Positions 1 to 11,800 are shown, numbered from the stretch's first letter. The stretch: 64,000 bases of DNA from Jaltomata sinuosa (GCA_003996215.1 QJPP01003567.1:186001-250000); one strand, 5' to 3'. Made by a program: numbers and translations. Notes: generated by a model not told the origin, from the letters alone.

Positions 1-899
1 AGAATTGGAGATTTTGGGCACAAGGGTGAAAGGGACCCATTGTTGGAACCCACATACCTTAGATGAAGATAACCCACTTTAATGGAAAAGACTTAGGAGG
101 CTTGACATGGAGCTTGGGGACTTGAAGCTTGAGAGGAACTTTTCCCTTTTAGGTAAAGAATGAGGAACTTAGGAGAGACTTAGGATAATATGGGTGAAAA
201 CCCTACTAGAAATAGTCAAAACGACTTCACTTAGTAGTTAAAAAGGGTAAGAAATGACCAAAATATCCCTGGGATTTAATTAAGAAAAGTCAGGAAAAAT
301 AGTCGAATTCAGGGATCACGACTCGGTCTATGGGTCATCGTTTGGATGACGGTTCGTGATTCTAATTTGTAGAACTAGGCTAATAAAATCATGCTGCAGA
401 TTCATTTCTACGGGTCAACAGGATGGACCGGTAGAAGGAATGACGGGTTGTCATTAGGAGTCGTAGTTCTGGGGGGGTTCAGCTGACTCTTGGTCGAACC
501 ACGACTCAAGACTACGGTCCGTCGTTCAAATGATGAGTCATAGAATTAAGTCGTGGTTTCTAGAGGAACTTAGAAGAATTATTAGTCCTCTGAACCAATT
601 CCACGAGTCAACAGGACGGATCCGTCATTCAAATGATGGGTCATTATTTGACTCGTGATTCCTGGGAATACCTGTCAGCCTACAGGTTTTGATTCCATGA
701 GTGGAATCACGACCCATAGAACAAACTACGGTCCATGGAAACCACTCGTGGTTCTCAGACCTGAGGTCAATTCAATAGAAGGCATTCCACGACCCGTGGT
801 TCAAACCACGGTCCATGGTTTGGACCCATAATCCCTGGAACATGAAAATTTTCTGAGGTTCTTAACTTAGATAGCTGGATACCTTTTTGGGGTGTTACA
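1..899 (-). repeat. 3' LTR of element A, partial
   Basis: Reading on the minus strand, this LTR starts TGTAACACCCC at 899, next to a polypurine tract, and continues past the window edge. It matches 7435-7920 of the other LTR with scattered substitutions. Bases 300-840 hold a cluster of short palindromic motifs built on GACTCGTGGTTC and ACCACGGTCCATGG. No coding sequence is seen. Confidence 0.88.
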
Positions 900-900
900 A

Positions 901-913
901 TATCCCCCCTTAG
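901..913 (-). other. Polypurine tract of element A
   Basis: On the minus strand a purine run with six G (plus-strand C run at 904-909) lies directly before the LTR start at 899. That is the expected place and composition for the plus-strand DNA primer in LTR retroelements. Confidence 0.75.
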
Positions 914-1154
914 GATCATTCGCCCTCGAATGAAGGCTAAGTAAGGAAAATTGGAAAGAAAACATCCCAACCAAACATCAAAACATGGAAATCAAGGAGA
1001 AACATAAAAACTGAACTTTTAAACCTTGAAAACATGATAAACTAACTTCATAAAACATGCATACATGCTCGGATAATGAGGGAAATTGATGGAATAAAAT
1101 CGGAGGAACATACTAAGGAGGAAACTATTACCTCAAGCTGAAACAGAATCAGAA

Positions 1155-1345
1155 TGGAAGAGATGAGGATATTTGGCCTTCATGGCCTCTTCCGCTTCCC
1201 AAGTACCACCCTCTACAAGCTGATTCCTCCAAAGGACTTTCACCGAAGCGACTTATTTGTTTCTCAACTTCTGAATCTAGCAATCAAGGATCTCTACAGG
1301 AACCTCCTCGTAGGTGAGGCTATACCTGACACCTATATCCTTCAA
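1155..1345 (-). pseudogene. Element A chromodomain, C-terminus of pol
   Basis: The minus strand reads KVLWRNQLVEGGTWEAEEAM followed by KAKYPHLF, the classic end of a chromovirus chromodomain. In this family the domain follows integrase and guides insertion toward particular chromatin. The plus-strand open frame over the same bases is only an antisense shadow. Related ends occur in D (about 31080), E (about 54750) and F (about 59900). Confidence 0.85.
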
Positions 1346-1399
1346 GGGAATAATCAAAGTCGGATCACCCACACACTTCTTCAACAAGGAAAACCGGAT

Positions 1400-2425
1400 G
1401 AACTGCTTCTAACTCCGATGGTAAATCCAACTCATAAGCAACTTTCCCAATTCTCCTCAGAATCTGATAAGGACCTACAAATCAGGGACTAAGCTTCCCT
1501 TTCTTTCCAAATCTCATCACACCCTTCATGGGTGACACCTTCAGAAACACCCAATCATCCACCTCGAACTCTAACTCTGTCCCCCTCACATCAGCATAGG
1601 ACTTTTGTCGACTCTGAGCGATTTTCAACCTTTCCCGAATAAGCTGAACCTTTTCCATAGTCTCATGAACTGAATCTGGGCCAATTAAGACTGCCTCACC
1701 AACCTCGAACTAACCAATAGGAGATCTACACTTCCGACCATAAAGGGCCTCGTAAGGATCCATCTGAATGCTGGAGTGAAAACTGTTGTTGTAGGCAAAC
1801 TCTATAAGAGGAAAGTGATCATCCCAACTACCTTTGAAATCAATCACGCACGCTCTCAACATATCCTCCAAAGTCTGAATGGTACGCTCTGTCTGGCCAT
1901 CTGTCTAAGGGTGAAAAGTTGTGCTAAGCTTCACCTGAGTGCCAAGACCTCTCTGGAACGATCTCCAAAACTGAGAAGTAAACTGAGGACCTCTGTCTGA
2001 GATGATGGAAAATTGGACACCATGCAATTGAACTATCTCCCGGATGTAGAGTCTGGCATAGTCATCTGCTAAATCCGTAGTCTTAATAGCCAAGAAATGG
2101 GATGACTTAGTCATCCGGTAAAATATCACCCAAATCGAATCATGTTGCCTTCGAGTACGAGGCAAACCTGTGATGAAGTCCATATTGATCGCCTCCCACT
2201 TCCAAGTAGGAAGATCAATGTCCTGAATCATGCCACCCGGTCGTTGGTGCTCTACTTTTACCTACTGACAGTTGGGACACTTAGCCACAAACCCGGCTAT
2301 GTCCTTCTTCTACCATTCCACTAATAGACCTCTCGTAGATCACGATACATCTTGGTGGCACCCGAATGAATGGAATATCTAGAACTGTGAGCCTCGGTAA
2401 AAATCTGATGTCTCAAATCATCCAC
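1400..2425 (-). pseudogene. Element A integrase
   Basis: Minus-strand integrase. The degraded HHCC zinc-binding region lies about 2425-2270. The DDE core runs about 2215-1800: MDFITGLP carries the first Asp, IISDRGPQFTS the second, and GQTERTIQ the Glu, so the catalytic triad is readable. The C-terminal part continues to about 1400. A stop stands just before the Glu segment, where a CAG glutamine appears as TAG. A VIFYRMTK segment replaces the usual VIVDRMTK, a loss of a conserved but non-triad Asp. Integrase would join element DNA to the chromosome. This copy cannot make a full protein. Confidence 0.85.
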
Positions 2426-2446
2426 ATCTGGCACACATAGACGACC

Positions 2447-2860
2447 TTAATATGCACCACATTTTTTCGAATCGAAACAACTAGAGATGGAATTCCAGAA
2501 CCTAAACAACTCAGTTTGAAACACTCCATCTCCCCCTTGGGAAAAGACCTCAACCCGCTGCTGATGAACTGCACCCTTAAGCTGAAGCAAAATCGGATCA
2601 CTATCTTGTTTTGCCTTCACTTCAGCTGCCAATGAAGACTTAGAACCATTATAAACAATAACACCACCCACAGTAGAGTCCATAAGTCGAACTCCCAATC
2701 AAGCAAGTCGATGAACATTCGGGTCTTGTATGGATATGCAGGAAGGGGTTCTCCTAGGTGTGTGTAGGGGTTGTGTTTGTTCGCCCGCACGGTTCGGAGA
2801 GCACTGAATTAGAATGGCAGGTTTACCACCACATCATTGCATGCAAGGGGAGTTCACCAA
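2447..2860 (-). pseudogene. Element A RNase H to integrase linker
   Basis: A weakly conserved stretch on the minus strand between the RNase H end (YHPGKSNVVADALSR, near 2900) and the integrase zinc region. It contains the family-typical leucine-rich linker (VRLMDSTVGGVIV and SSLAAEVKAKQ). No catalytic residues are expected here. Frames are disrupted around 2700-2830. Confidence 0.6.
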
Positions 2861-3550
2861 TTCTTTCTTCCCATCTTCAATCAAAGCCACACTACCCATG
2901 GACAATCTACTCAAAGCATCCGCCACAACATTGGATTTACCCGGGTGGTAAAGCACACTTATATCATAATCCTTAAGGAGCTCAAGCCATCTCCTCTATT
3001 GCAAATTCAACTACTTTTGAGTAAACACATATTGAAGACTCTTGTGATCGGTGAACACATCCACATGAATGCCATACAAGTAGTGTCTCCAAATCTTCAA
3101 AGCAAAGACAACGGCCGCCAACTCAAAATCATGAGTAGGGTAGTTCTTCTCATGAGTCTTAAGATGTCTAGAAGCATAAGCAATAACCTTACCCCGCTGC
3201 ATCAACACGCAACCCAACCCGACCCTGGAAGCATCACAATAAACCACAAAGTCATCTAAACCCTCGGGTAAGGTCAACACTGGAGTGGTGGTCAATCTAG
3301 TCTTCAACTCCTGAAAACTCTTCTCACACAAATCAGACCACTGAAATTTTACCTTTTTTTGAGTCAATCGAGTCAAAGGCAAAGCAATGGAAGAGAATCC
3401 CTCTACAAACCTCCTGTAATAACCATCCAAACCCAAGAAACTCTGAATATCTAAAGGGGAAGTAGGTCTAGGCCAGTTCTTCACTTCCTCGACCTTTTGA
3501 GAATCCACAAGAATAGCATCTTCTGTCACAATGTGACCCAGAAAAGCCAC
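2860..3550 (-). pseudogene. Element A RNase H with RT connection
   Basis: Minus-strand frame 3550-3011 continues past a stop to about 2860. It starts in the RT thumb (FLGHIVTEDAILVDSQK, then FLGLDGYYRRFV), followed by RNase H with its acidic residues in YCDASRVGLGC, HDFELAAVVFALK and VFTDHKSLQYV, and ends in the VVADALSR motif. RNase H removes the RNA template from RNA-DNA hybrids. All recognisable acidic residues are present, but stops separate this frame from RT and from the linker. Confidence 0.88.
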
Positions 3551-3553
3551 AGA

Positions 3554-4456
3554 CTACATCCAGAACTCACACTTGCTAAACTTAGCAAACAACTGACAAT
3601 CCTTGAGAGTCTGCAACACAACCCTCAAGTGTCTCACATGCTCCTCCCCGCTCTGAGAATAAATAAGGATATCATCAATGAACACAATCACAAACAAATC
3701 CAGATACTGCTTGAATACACGGTTCATCAAATACATAAAAGCTGTAGGAGCATTGGTTAGTACAAAAGACATAACAACAAACTCATAATGACCATACCGA
3801 GTCCTGAAGGCTGTCTTCAAAATATCACAGTCCCAAACCCGAAGCTGATGATACCTGGATCTAAGATCAATCTTAGAGAAACAACTAGCACCCTGAAGCT
3901 GATCGAACAAGTCATCAATCCTAAGAATGGGATACTTATTTTTGATTGTGACCTTGTTCAACTATCAGTAATCAATACACATCCGAAGAGAACCATCCTT
4001 CTTACGCACAAAAAACACTGGGGCATCCCAAGGGGATATACTAGGCCTGATGAAACCCTTATCAAGAAGATCCTTCAATTGATCCTTCAATTCTTTTAGT
4101 TCCACTGGAGCCATTCTATAGGGAGGAATAAAGATAGGATGTGTATCTGGAATGAGGTATATCCCAAAGTTGATCTCCTGCTCAGGAGGGACTCCGGGCA
4201 AATCATCAGGAAACACCTCAGGAAACTCACTCACAATAGGAACTGACTGAAAAGGAGGGGTCTTGGAATATGTGTCCATAACCCGAACAATGTGATATAT
4301 ATAACCCTTAGAGATCATCTTCCTAGCCTTAAGATAAGATATAAAATGGCCTTTCGAGGATGGGGGACTACCTTGCCACTCTAAGACGGTCTCATTAGGA
4401 AACTTGAGACTGACAACCCGAGTACAGTAATCAACAGAAGCATAACATGCATACAA
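3554..4456 (-). pseudogene. Element A reverse transcriptase
   Basis: Minus strand, two frames 4456-3965 and 3961-3554. The first holds FPEVFPDDLPGVPPEQEI, YRMAPVELKELKDQL, GFIRPSISPWDAPVFFVRKKDGS and MCIDY. Then come two adjacent stops (TGA TAG where CGG CAG would give the usual CIDYRQLNK). The second has FSKIDLRSRYHQLRV, the palm residue, and VIVFIDDILIYS, the catalytic FIDD box. The polymerase core is well preserved apart from stops at 3964-3962 and at 3553-3551. Confidence 0.92.
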
Positions 4457-4785
4457 CTAATCCATACCAAGAATGACATCAAAATCAGTCATCTCCAACT
4501 CTACTAAATCTGCTGAAGAGACTCTAAAAGGACTGAGATAGGACAATTTTGGTAGATTCTTTCGGCTAGGACTGACTCACCAACAGGAGTAGAAACATAA
4601 AAGGGTTCTAAAAGCAATTCAGAACAAATTTCAAACTTGCATGCTACATAAGGAGTCACAAAAGATAAGGAAGCACCAGGGTCCAACAAAGCATACACAT
4701 CAAAAGAGAAAACCTTCAACATACCAGTAACAACATCCGAGGAACCCTCCTGATCCTTACAAGAGGACATAGCATAAAGGCAGTT
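4457..4785 (-). pseudogene. Element A aspartic protease
   Basis: Minus-strand frame 4770-4504 has VYALLDPGASLSFVTPYVA. This matches the retropepsin active site in this lineage, where DPGA replaces the commoner DSGA. It continues towards an ILGMD motif, where a TAG stands for the usual Trp at about 4459. The protease would release Gag and Pol products. Its C-terminal part is interrupted by stops around 4460-4503. Confidence 0.8.
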
Positions 4786-5887
4786 CTGGCGCTGTCCATA
4801 AGAACTAGAAGTTGCTCCCTGCGGGGATGGTCACCCTCTTGAAGCTGCTATGCTAGACTAAGTCCTACCTCTCTGCCCCTTCTTAGCTGAAGGGCAATCC
4901 CTGGTCACCCAAACCGGCCAGACACTCACCAACATAGTTCTTCCCACACTTAACACAAGCTAGGTAGGAAGGTCCCTTAGTAACACTACCCTAAGACTGG
5001 CAATAGAAACAAGATCCTCTACCACCCTAATCATAACGAGGCCTCGGGGCCTGAGTAGGAGCACTAGCAAAAGAATGAACAGGGCCTGATGACTTCTTCT
5101 GGAAAAAAGAGTGATATCCACCTCCAGACCTGTGGTGACCAAAACCCGATCCCTCAGATCTAACCCTCTTGTTCTCCCTTGCCATCTCCCTAAGTTTTTC
5201 ACCCTCAATCTGATGGGCATGAGTCATGAGTCGGGAATTGTTCATGTCACTCAACAACAAAGTAGACCTACACTCTTTCTTCACCAAATGTGAAACTCCA
5301 CAGATGAACTTTCTCATTTGATCATGCGGGTCCGCCATCATAGAGGGAGCATATCTAGACAACTGAGTGAACTTTAGACTATACTCTTGCACTGACATCG
5401 AACCCTGTCTCAAGTTCAAAAATTCCTCCACCTTCACTTGCCTCAACTCTCAGGGAAAGAACCTATAAGGGAAGGCCCTTTCAAAACACTCCCAAGTCAT
5501 GGGGATCGCATCCATCACTCTAGCCTCCTTTCATTGAGTGAACCAAATATGAGCCACATCCTTGAGTTGATAGGATGCAAGCTCAACACAATCAACCCCA
5601 ACCACTTGTATAACTTTGAAGATCTTCTTCACTTCTTCAATAAAGTTGAGCGGGTCCTCACTCACTTTCGAACCCGAAAACTCCGGCGAGTTCATATGGA
5701 TAAAGTCACGAACTCGGGCCGCTACCCCACCTTGAGGGTGGACTGGGGCAGGAGCCTGTTGATTTGCCAAAGTCTGGGCTAGTAAATGGATAACATTCCT
5801 AAACTCTTCATTCATGACATCGGGAACCAGAACATGAGGATCAGTATTTCGAGTGGCTCGGGGAGACATAGCACGTCGTGAAGGCAT
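4786..5887 (-). pseudogene. Element A gag
   Basis: Gag on the minus strand from ATG 5887 (MPSRRAMSPRATRN). The N-terminal part runs to a TGA at 5531, where a Trp is usual (WFTQ then stop). The capsid-like frame 5446-5027 has VEEFLNLRQGSMSVQEYSLKFTQLSRYAP, the classic retrotransposon gag core. A second stop before it reads TGA where FPREL has Arg. The CCHC knuckle near 4960-4925 reads CVKCGKNYVGEC with His changed to Tyr. Gag would form the particle and bind RNA. The start is chosen because it is the first ATG about 190 bases after the primer site. Confidence 0.88.
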
Positions 5888-6079
5888 AATCTGAAATGTT
5901 CAAGGCAAGGATTAGAAGAACATTAGAGTTAAGCTCTATCACACGACATGATCATGAAGGAAGTGAAGTTTTCTCTGACATCTCATAGCTCCCCTCTCAT
6001 ATATGTGGCGCGCTTCACACACATGAAAGAGACTTTACTCGATGTGGCTTTCAGACATCCGGGGACTCTTGAACCTGAT

Positions 6080-6091
6080 GCTCTGATACCA
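6080..6091 (-). other. Primer binding site of element A (initiator Met tRNA type)
   Basis: The minus strand reads TGGTATCAGAGC four bases after the end of the LTR (TGACA, plus-strand 6096-6100). This matches the 3' end complement of initiator methionine tRNA, the usual minus-strand primer in chromoviruses. Confidence 0.9.
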
Positions 6092-6095
6092 AGTT

Positions 6096-7920
6096 TGTCA
6101 TGCCCCAAGGTTACCCCCTAGATGTAACACGGGACTCAGAACCACAAGGATCCCAAGTTGACCCTTGGTCATAGCATTCTCAAGCATACATAAGGAAAAC
6201 ATAGCGAAAGCATTATAAGGAAATCCAAAATAGGAAACATAATCGTAATAGATAGTCAATAGAAGGAAATACACCTCAAAGATTATACAACAACATCTAT
6301 GTCTGAAAAAGCCTATAGGACTAGCATAAAGAGTTGATGGGACAATACCCCAACTAACTCGACAATCTGAAATGAAAGAAACCAAAAAGGGAGTAACGTC
6401 TAGCCCTCTAACTATGAGGACTCACCCAAGCTAACTGAAAGTGGCCGGGAACTCTAGCCACATATCTGTGAAAGAGCACCTGAATCTACATCGTCAAGGA
6501 TGCAGCGCAATATGCGTTAGTACTATGAAATGTACTAAGTATATGAGGAATGTATAAGTATGATAAAACATGCTTAAACATAATCCATGCATAATAAAGT
6601 ATCAAGAGAAGAAATCGTAATGAAAAGCTAAGTCATGAGGTCAAATCCAACATCAAAATAGCAGTTCATAAGAGAGTTCATAAAGCTTAGAAAACATGAA
6701 AACATACATACATGAGTTTCTTATAACCGACATGAGACCATGTGAGCTACATGGAATCTAACTAAATAACCCTAGTTAGCAAAGCTGACTTTGAACCTTG
6801 CCGAGGAACAAGTCACCATACCCAACTATATAACCCTAGTTGGAAAAGCTGTCCTATGCCCCGCTAAGGCAAGGACACCATACATAAAGACGTGGATTCA
6901 CTCTCATAAGCCTTTTAGGCACATATCATATCATAACCTACGCTGGAAATGTAGTTTCTGTATTTGGGTAATTAAACCCTCATCGCTCGGTGCTAAGTAC
7001 TACTCCCAAAACATGCGCATATAGCTCATCATATCATAAGAGCATACTCTCATGCCAAATCTTATTTGTAATGCATGAAAACACATTGGGCATCATGCAA
7101 CTTTCATATCATAGTTAATATAGCTTAGCATAGCCATAATTCAAAACATGCTTTTCTTTCTAAAATCATACTTGAAGAATTAGGCATGCAATTTCATAAA
7201 TACATAGAGGCCATGATATCTAATCATGCCAACTTTCTCTTGAAAACATGCAATTTCATGGGTTCATGCTAGAAATCAACTTTCATACTTGGGCTTTTAA
7301 AACCAATGAAGGAATCATAATCAAATCATGAATAACCAATTAGAAATCATGAATTTAAACATAGAAACTGATTTTCATAAATTTCTCCAACTTTAGATCA
7401 AAACCCTAATTTCATAAGTTCATAATTTAACATAAGAATTGGGGATTTTGGGCACAAGGGTGAAAGGGATCCATTGTTGGAATCCACATACCTTAGATGA
7501 AGATAACCCACTTCAATGGAAAAGACTTAGGAGGCTTGACTTGGAGCTTGGAGACTTGAAGCTTGAGGAACTTAGGAGAAACTTAGGATAATATGGGTGA
7601 AAACCCTACTAGAAATAGTCAAAATGACTTCACTTAGTAGTTAAAAAGGGTGGGAAATGACCAAAATACCCCTGGGATTTAATTAAGAAAAGTTTGGAAA
7701 AAGAGTCAGATTCAGGGATCACGACTCGGTCTATGGGTCATCGTTTGGACGATGGTTCGTGATTCTAATTCGTAGAACCAGGCTAAGAAAATCATGCTAC
7801 AAATTCATTTCTACGGGTCAACAGGATGGACCCATAGAAGGAATGACGGGTCATCATTAGGAGTCATAGTTTTGGGGAGGGGGGTTCAGCTTACTCTTGG
7901 TCAAACCATGACTCATGACT
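6096..7920 (-). repeat. 5' LTR of element A, truncated
   Basis: The LTR end (TGACA on the minus strand) is at 6096, beside the primer site. The 7435-7920 part matches 1-about 513. The LTR should extend about 390 bases further but stops at 7920, where the tail of an element B LTR begins. The short palindromic motif cluster starts near 7715 and is cut off. Nothing here is convincingly coding. Confidence 0.88.
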
Positions 7921-7939
7921 AAGAAATTAGGTCTTGACA
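7921..7939 (+). repeat. Residual tail of the first element B LTR
   Basis: AGAAATTAGGTCTTGACA corresponds to the LTR ends at about 15650-15667 and 23475-23493. The rest of this LTR, about 3.7 kb, is missing. The boundary with element A has a shared CATGAC, which suggests a microhomology-mediated deletion. Confidence 0.8.
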
Positions 7940-7942
7940 ACT

Positions 7943-7954
7943 TGGTATCAGAGC
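7943..7954 (+). other. Primer binding site, element B copy 1
   Basis: TGGTATCAGAGC lies three bases after the LTR tail and is complementary to the 3' end of initiator Met tRNA. The second copy has the same signal at 15671. Confidence 0.9.
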
Positions 7955-8147
7955 TCTAGCTTCACCGGTGTCATAGTACAGAAGCAAGTGTCTAAGTAGA
8001 GTCTCGTAGATCGGTATGATGATGTTTGTATCCTATCTACGGGAGGCTACAGGGGTATTGTTAGGAAGAGTTCCATCTTCTTTTCTCCTTATTGTGCGTT
8101 CTTGGCTCTATTGACTTCTAAACTTTGATTATTTCATTCCTGCTCAG

Positions 8148-9028
8148 ATGCCTAAGACGAGAGTGATAACGGTTGGTATCGAGGCTTATGTGCCTATTGC
8201 TTCAGTGCTTCCATCAGTACCAGGACTTCAGAGTGAGGGCTTGCTACATCAGATAAGAGGTGTGGGGTCAACCCAACCTTCGATTGGAATTATAGCTACC
8301 CTAATTCTTCAAGACATCATGTCTAGGACTCTGAGTCCTCCAGTAGGTATTTCAGTACCCGATTCTATGAGTGGTGCTTCAACAAGGGTTGAGCTTCCAG
8401 TTCTTCAGCAGGGTAGTATGTCAATGTTGGAGTATGAAGCGAGGCTTCATGAGATGGTTAGAATTACTGCTAGGGATATGCCTTTAGAGTTGGGTAGGAT
8501 TCAGAGCTTTCTTGGGGTTTGATTTCACCACTTCGTGTAGTGACCGAGCACTTGGTTACAGTTGGGATGACTTTTCTTCAGGTAGTGGACCATGCTTGGG
8601 CTATTGAGGGTCTATTCCGTGAGGCTTATAGAGGTAGAGCTAAGTAACATCGTCACCAGGATAGTTTTCGAAGTTCTCAGACTCGAGGTAGGGGATCTTC
8701 CTCCAGAGATAGGTTCCATTGCTTCTTATCTACCAGGCCAGCTTTAGTTACTCCATAGGTTTTAGAGGGTGGTGGTACAGGGCATGTTGGGGAGAGTAGG
8801 CAGGGCACGAATAAGGTTCTTTGGGGTTCACCTTCAGGGTATGTAGGTCATGGTGGCCATTTAGGTTCAGAGAGATCTTCATGTTTGACTTCATTCAGTG
8901 GGGTATGCTTTCAGTGTGGTGAGCGTGGGCACTTTGCTAGGGATTGCCCCACGTTCGCATATCCTAGTCAGCCGAGGTGTTATGACTGTGGAGTGGTTGG
9001 TCACTATTTTAGAGATTATCCCCGGTGA
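8148..9028 (+). pseudogene. Element B copy 1 gag
   Basis: Gag begins at ATG 8148 (MPKTRVITVG), about 200 bases after the primer site. The first frame runs to 8522 with a short gag core (VLQQGSMSMLEYEARLHEMV). A run of four G near 8513, where copy 2 has five, shifts the frame at LGRIQSFLGV. The shifted frame continues with ISPLRVVTEH. The C-terminal region about 8900-9028 has two knuckles: CFQCGERGHFARDC (complete CCHC) and CYDCGVVGHYFRDY (last Cys lost). Gag would package RNA using enzymes supplied in trans. The N-terminal part is shorter than in D and E. Confidence 0.82.
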
Positions 9029-11800
9029 GGTATGGTTAAGCCTTCAGCTTTGACTACTCTGACCAGTGTTAGACCCCGTCAGTCCAATGACCCTTTTGGT
9101 AGGCCCGAGGTTGAGGTTCCTGATATTGTTGCTCCAGGTTAGGATTTTTCTACCTTTGGCTTCTGATAGTCCTTCTCGTGTTGCGATTCAATCCACTCTA
9201 CTATTTATTTGCTTATATGCCTACCTGTTACTTGTTTAGTTGTTTGACTACTTGAGTTGTAGTATCTATGCATTATTTTATTGGTAGTTTATTCTTTAGT
9301 GAGGGATGGGGTGAGATGTCCTTGAGAGGTGTTTTCCCGAGGTTCTAGCTTGTGGGTAGGTTTTGTAGAGCTTGCTTTCTGTTTGTTATGGTTCTAGGTT
9401 TTCTTGGGTATTTCTTTCTAGCGGTCCTAGATAGTTGTTGCCTAGGCCATTATCTAGCGCAGCTAGAGATCCGTGTGTTGGTTCGATATGATACCGGTGG
9501 TAGTGCTGGAGTTTGAGGCCCTATTTTAAGTTGAGTGTTGTTGGTTATGCTGGTGAGCATTAGTTAGTTTTTTTTTCTCAGGTGATTTGAATCAACCTTC
9601 CTTAGTTGTTTTGTTTGGTAAGTTAGCAGGTATGGGTTGCTTTCGTGTTTTCCTCCTATTCTAAGTCTGGTTGGGTTGCTTTTTTTCGCTCCCCAGCTCT
9701 GGTTGATAGGGTTGAGTTTGGTTGTGGCACCATGATTGAGTGTTTGGCTATAGAATATCTTGCTAAGTGTTGACCGTTTCCTCGTGGTCGAGTTATATTC
9801 ATAGCATATTGGGTGATGTCGGGCATCCAGCCCATTTTCTCCTGCCTTATTGTTTTTTGACAATGTAAGTGTGGGGGCTAAGGAAATGGCTCAAGATTTG
9901 ATTTGAGAAGAGTCTGTAGGGTTCGGTATATGCTAAGGAAGGATTCATTTAGTGGGAAAAAGAGGGAGATATCTCCTTGCTCATGCTTAGGTGTTGTAGT
10001 AGTTGATTGAGGTGGCGACTGAGAGATTTCTTTGCGTTATGGGTTGTTAACATGATTCGACTGACCACATATTGCAGTTGCTTTTCTTTGATTGGTTCGA
10101 GGTCAGAATTCCTTTCTGGTGAGAGGTCGAGGTAGTGGCCATTTTCAGTAATATCTTTGGGGGCTCATTGCATTAGTTTTGATTTCCTTTTGATGTTCGT
10201 TAAATGATCCAAGTCTTCATAGCACTTCCAGTTTTGGGCAAACGGTATGTTCAGAGTTAGCTGACTCAAATTCCTAAGTGTTCATCAATAGTGTATGGGT
10301 TTATACAGAGGTTTGACAGAGGTATTGGTTACCAACTAGTATTGGATTTCAAAATTGTGGGCTGGCAAACTACTCCAGATGGTTTGTGGTTGGTTTTTTT
10401 TCATTTGCAGCTCCTTGGGTTGGAAGGCAACGAGTCCAAATGACTTAGCATACTCATTTTCAGCGGTGTTCTATTTAGTATGAGATTCCTTCTACCCTGG
10501 TTGTACAGACTCAACGGCGTAAGTTCGAGATCCAACAGTGGTGTATGCTTTTGTGATCATGTTGTGCAGGGTAAGACTAGCGAGCCTATTATGAGTTCTA
10601 ATGGTACTTTGAGATTTGATCGTCGTCTTTATTACCAAGAGTGTGAAATGCTTGTTTAGTTAGGTCTTCAAGGGTTGTCTTTTATATGAGGTTCTAGTGT
10701 TGGTTAGACTCGGCTAGTATGGGCTAGAAGTTTGATATGTTGTGTGCTTTGAGATGGTTCATTGATGTGCTGATATAGTAGAGGGGTTGATTTGAGCCAA
10801 AGGGATGAGTTGAAGGTCTAAACAAGGATTTCTATGGCTAGATGGAAACTTTAAACCCCAGGAACCTTTTCCTTTTCCATCGAGGTGTTTTGACTTGGTA
10901 TTCGTGGCCTGGTGGACTTCTTCCCGAGGTGAGAGTTGAAAGGCAATTTTATTTCTGAATGGTGTTTGAGTATTCTGGGTAGAAATGGTATTCTTAGAGT
11001 TTTGAGCTTAGATGGTAATTTTGGACTTTATGGTGGGCTTACCACACTTCTTGTAGGATTTTGGGTTTGGGTTTGTTGGTCAAGTTGCCCTAGTTCATTC
11101 GCTTCCAGTTGATTCAAACTCAGCATGGTTCAGCAGGGTTAGGTTTATTCTACAGTTTGGGAGTTTCTCCGTCAACATAGGATATTCATGCATGCCTTTC
11201 CTAACTTGGATGTGCAAGCTTCAGTCAGGTTCAGATGGGTTATTCAATTGGGTTCAGTTATCGAGTTCGCGGTTAGCATAGGTATTCGTCCATTGGTCGG
11301 TGGTCAGTTGGGGTAAAACTATTACTGTTTTCGAGTATGTGCTTTGGGTTAGTGTTTTGGATGTCAAAGGATAGTAGGCTTGGAAAGAGTTTGAGTTAAA
11401 AGGATGGGTTCGCTCATAGTGGAGTATAAGCGGGAACTATGGATCTCTGATGTGTCAGTTGATGCTTCGAGGGTTGTTTGAGTGTTCAACTTACATGAAG
11501 CTTCCTGTTCATGGTGCAAAAGGATTCAGTTTAGAATAAAAGGGTTTTGCAAATCAACGGATTCATGAGTTAGAATTTTGGGGTGATGGCTTTTTCTGGT
11601 AAGCCTAGTGGGGGTTTCAAGGATTCGAGTTCTGTGCATTGATCTCCTTGGTTCTCTTGTTTTAGTGTTGTGTCGGTACTTTCCGATTGTGATTCGCGAG
11701 GTTCAGCTTGAATTGGCAGATTCTTAGAGTTTTGGAGTTTGAATTTGGAATATAGCTTGGCTAGTAAGAAGTTTAGGCTTGGTTGCTTTCTTTGGTTCTT
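9029..11800 (+). other. Non-coding internal region of element B copy 1
   Basis: About 2.8 kb with no protease, RT, RNase H or integrase motif in any frame that I can recognise. It aligns along its length with 16757-19605 of copy 2. The short open frames here (for example minus 9564-9863, which has a counterpart at 17356-17589) lack recognisable domains. It probably replaced or grew out of a lost pol gene. Confidence 0.7.

Larger units (their letters stand above)
1..7920 (-). mobile_element. Element A: degraded Ty3/gypsy chromovirus (Tekay-like), minus strand
   Basis: On the minus strand the order is 5' LTR (7920 to 6096), primer site (6091-6080), gag, protease, RT, RNase H, integrase, chromodomain, polypurine tract (about 913-901) and 3' LTR (899 to 1). 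Bases from 1 match bases from 7435, which shows the two LTRs. The implied LTR is about 2.24 kb. The 3' LTR runs off the window start and the 5' LTR is cut at 7920 by element B. Domain order with a terminal chromodomain identifies a chromovirus. Many in-frame stops make it inactive. Family assignment to Tekay is inference from motif style. Confidence 0.9.

Noticed and set aside
1154..1492. Plus-strand 112-residue open frame
   Set aside because: It is antisense to the element A integrase end and chromodomain, whose minus-strand reading gives clear family motifs.
2837..4099. Plus-strand open frames across 2758-4099
   Set aside because: All are antisense shadows of the element A RNase H and RT, which are well conserved on the minus strand.
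7943..7960. TGGTATCAGAGC segments as possible tRNA genes
   Set aside because: Only the primer complement is present directly beside LTR ends. No cloverleaf arms follow.
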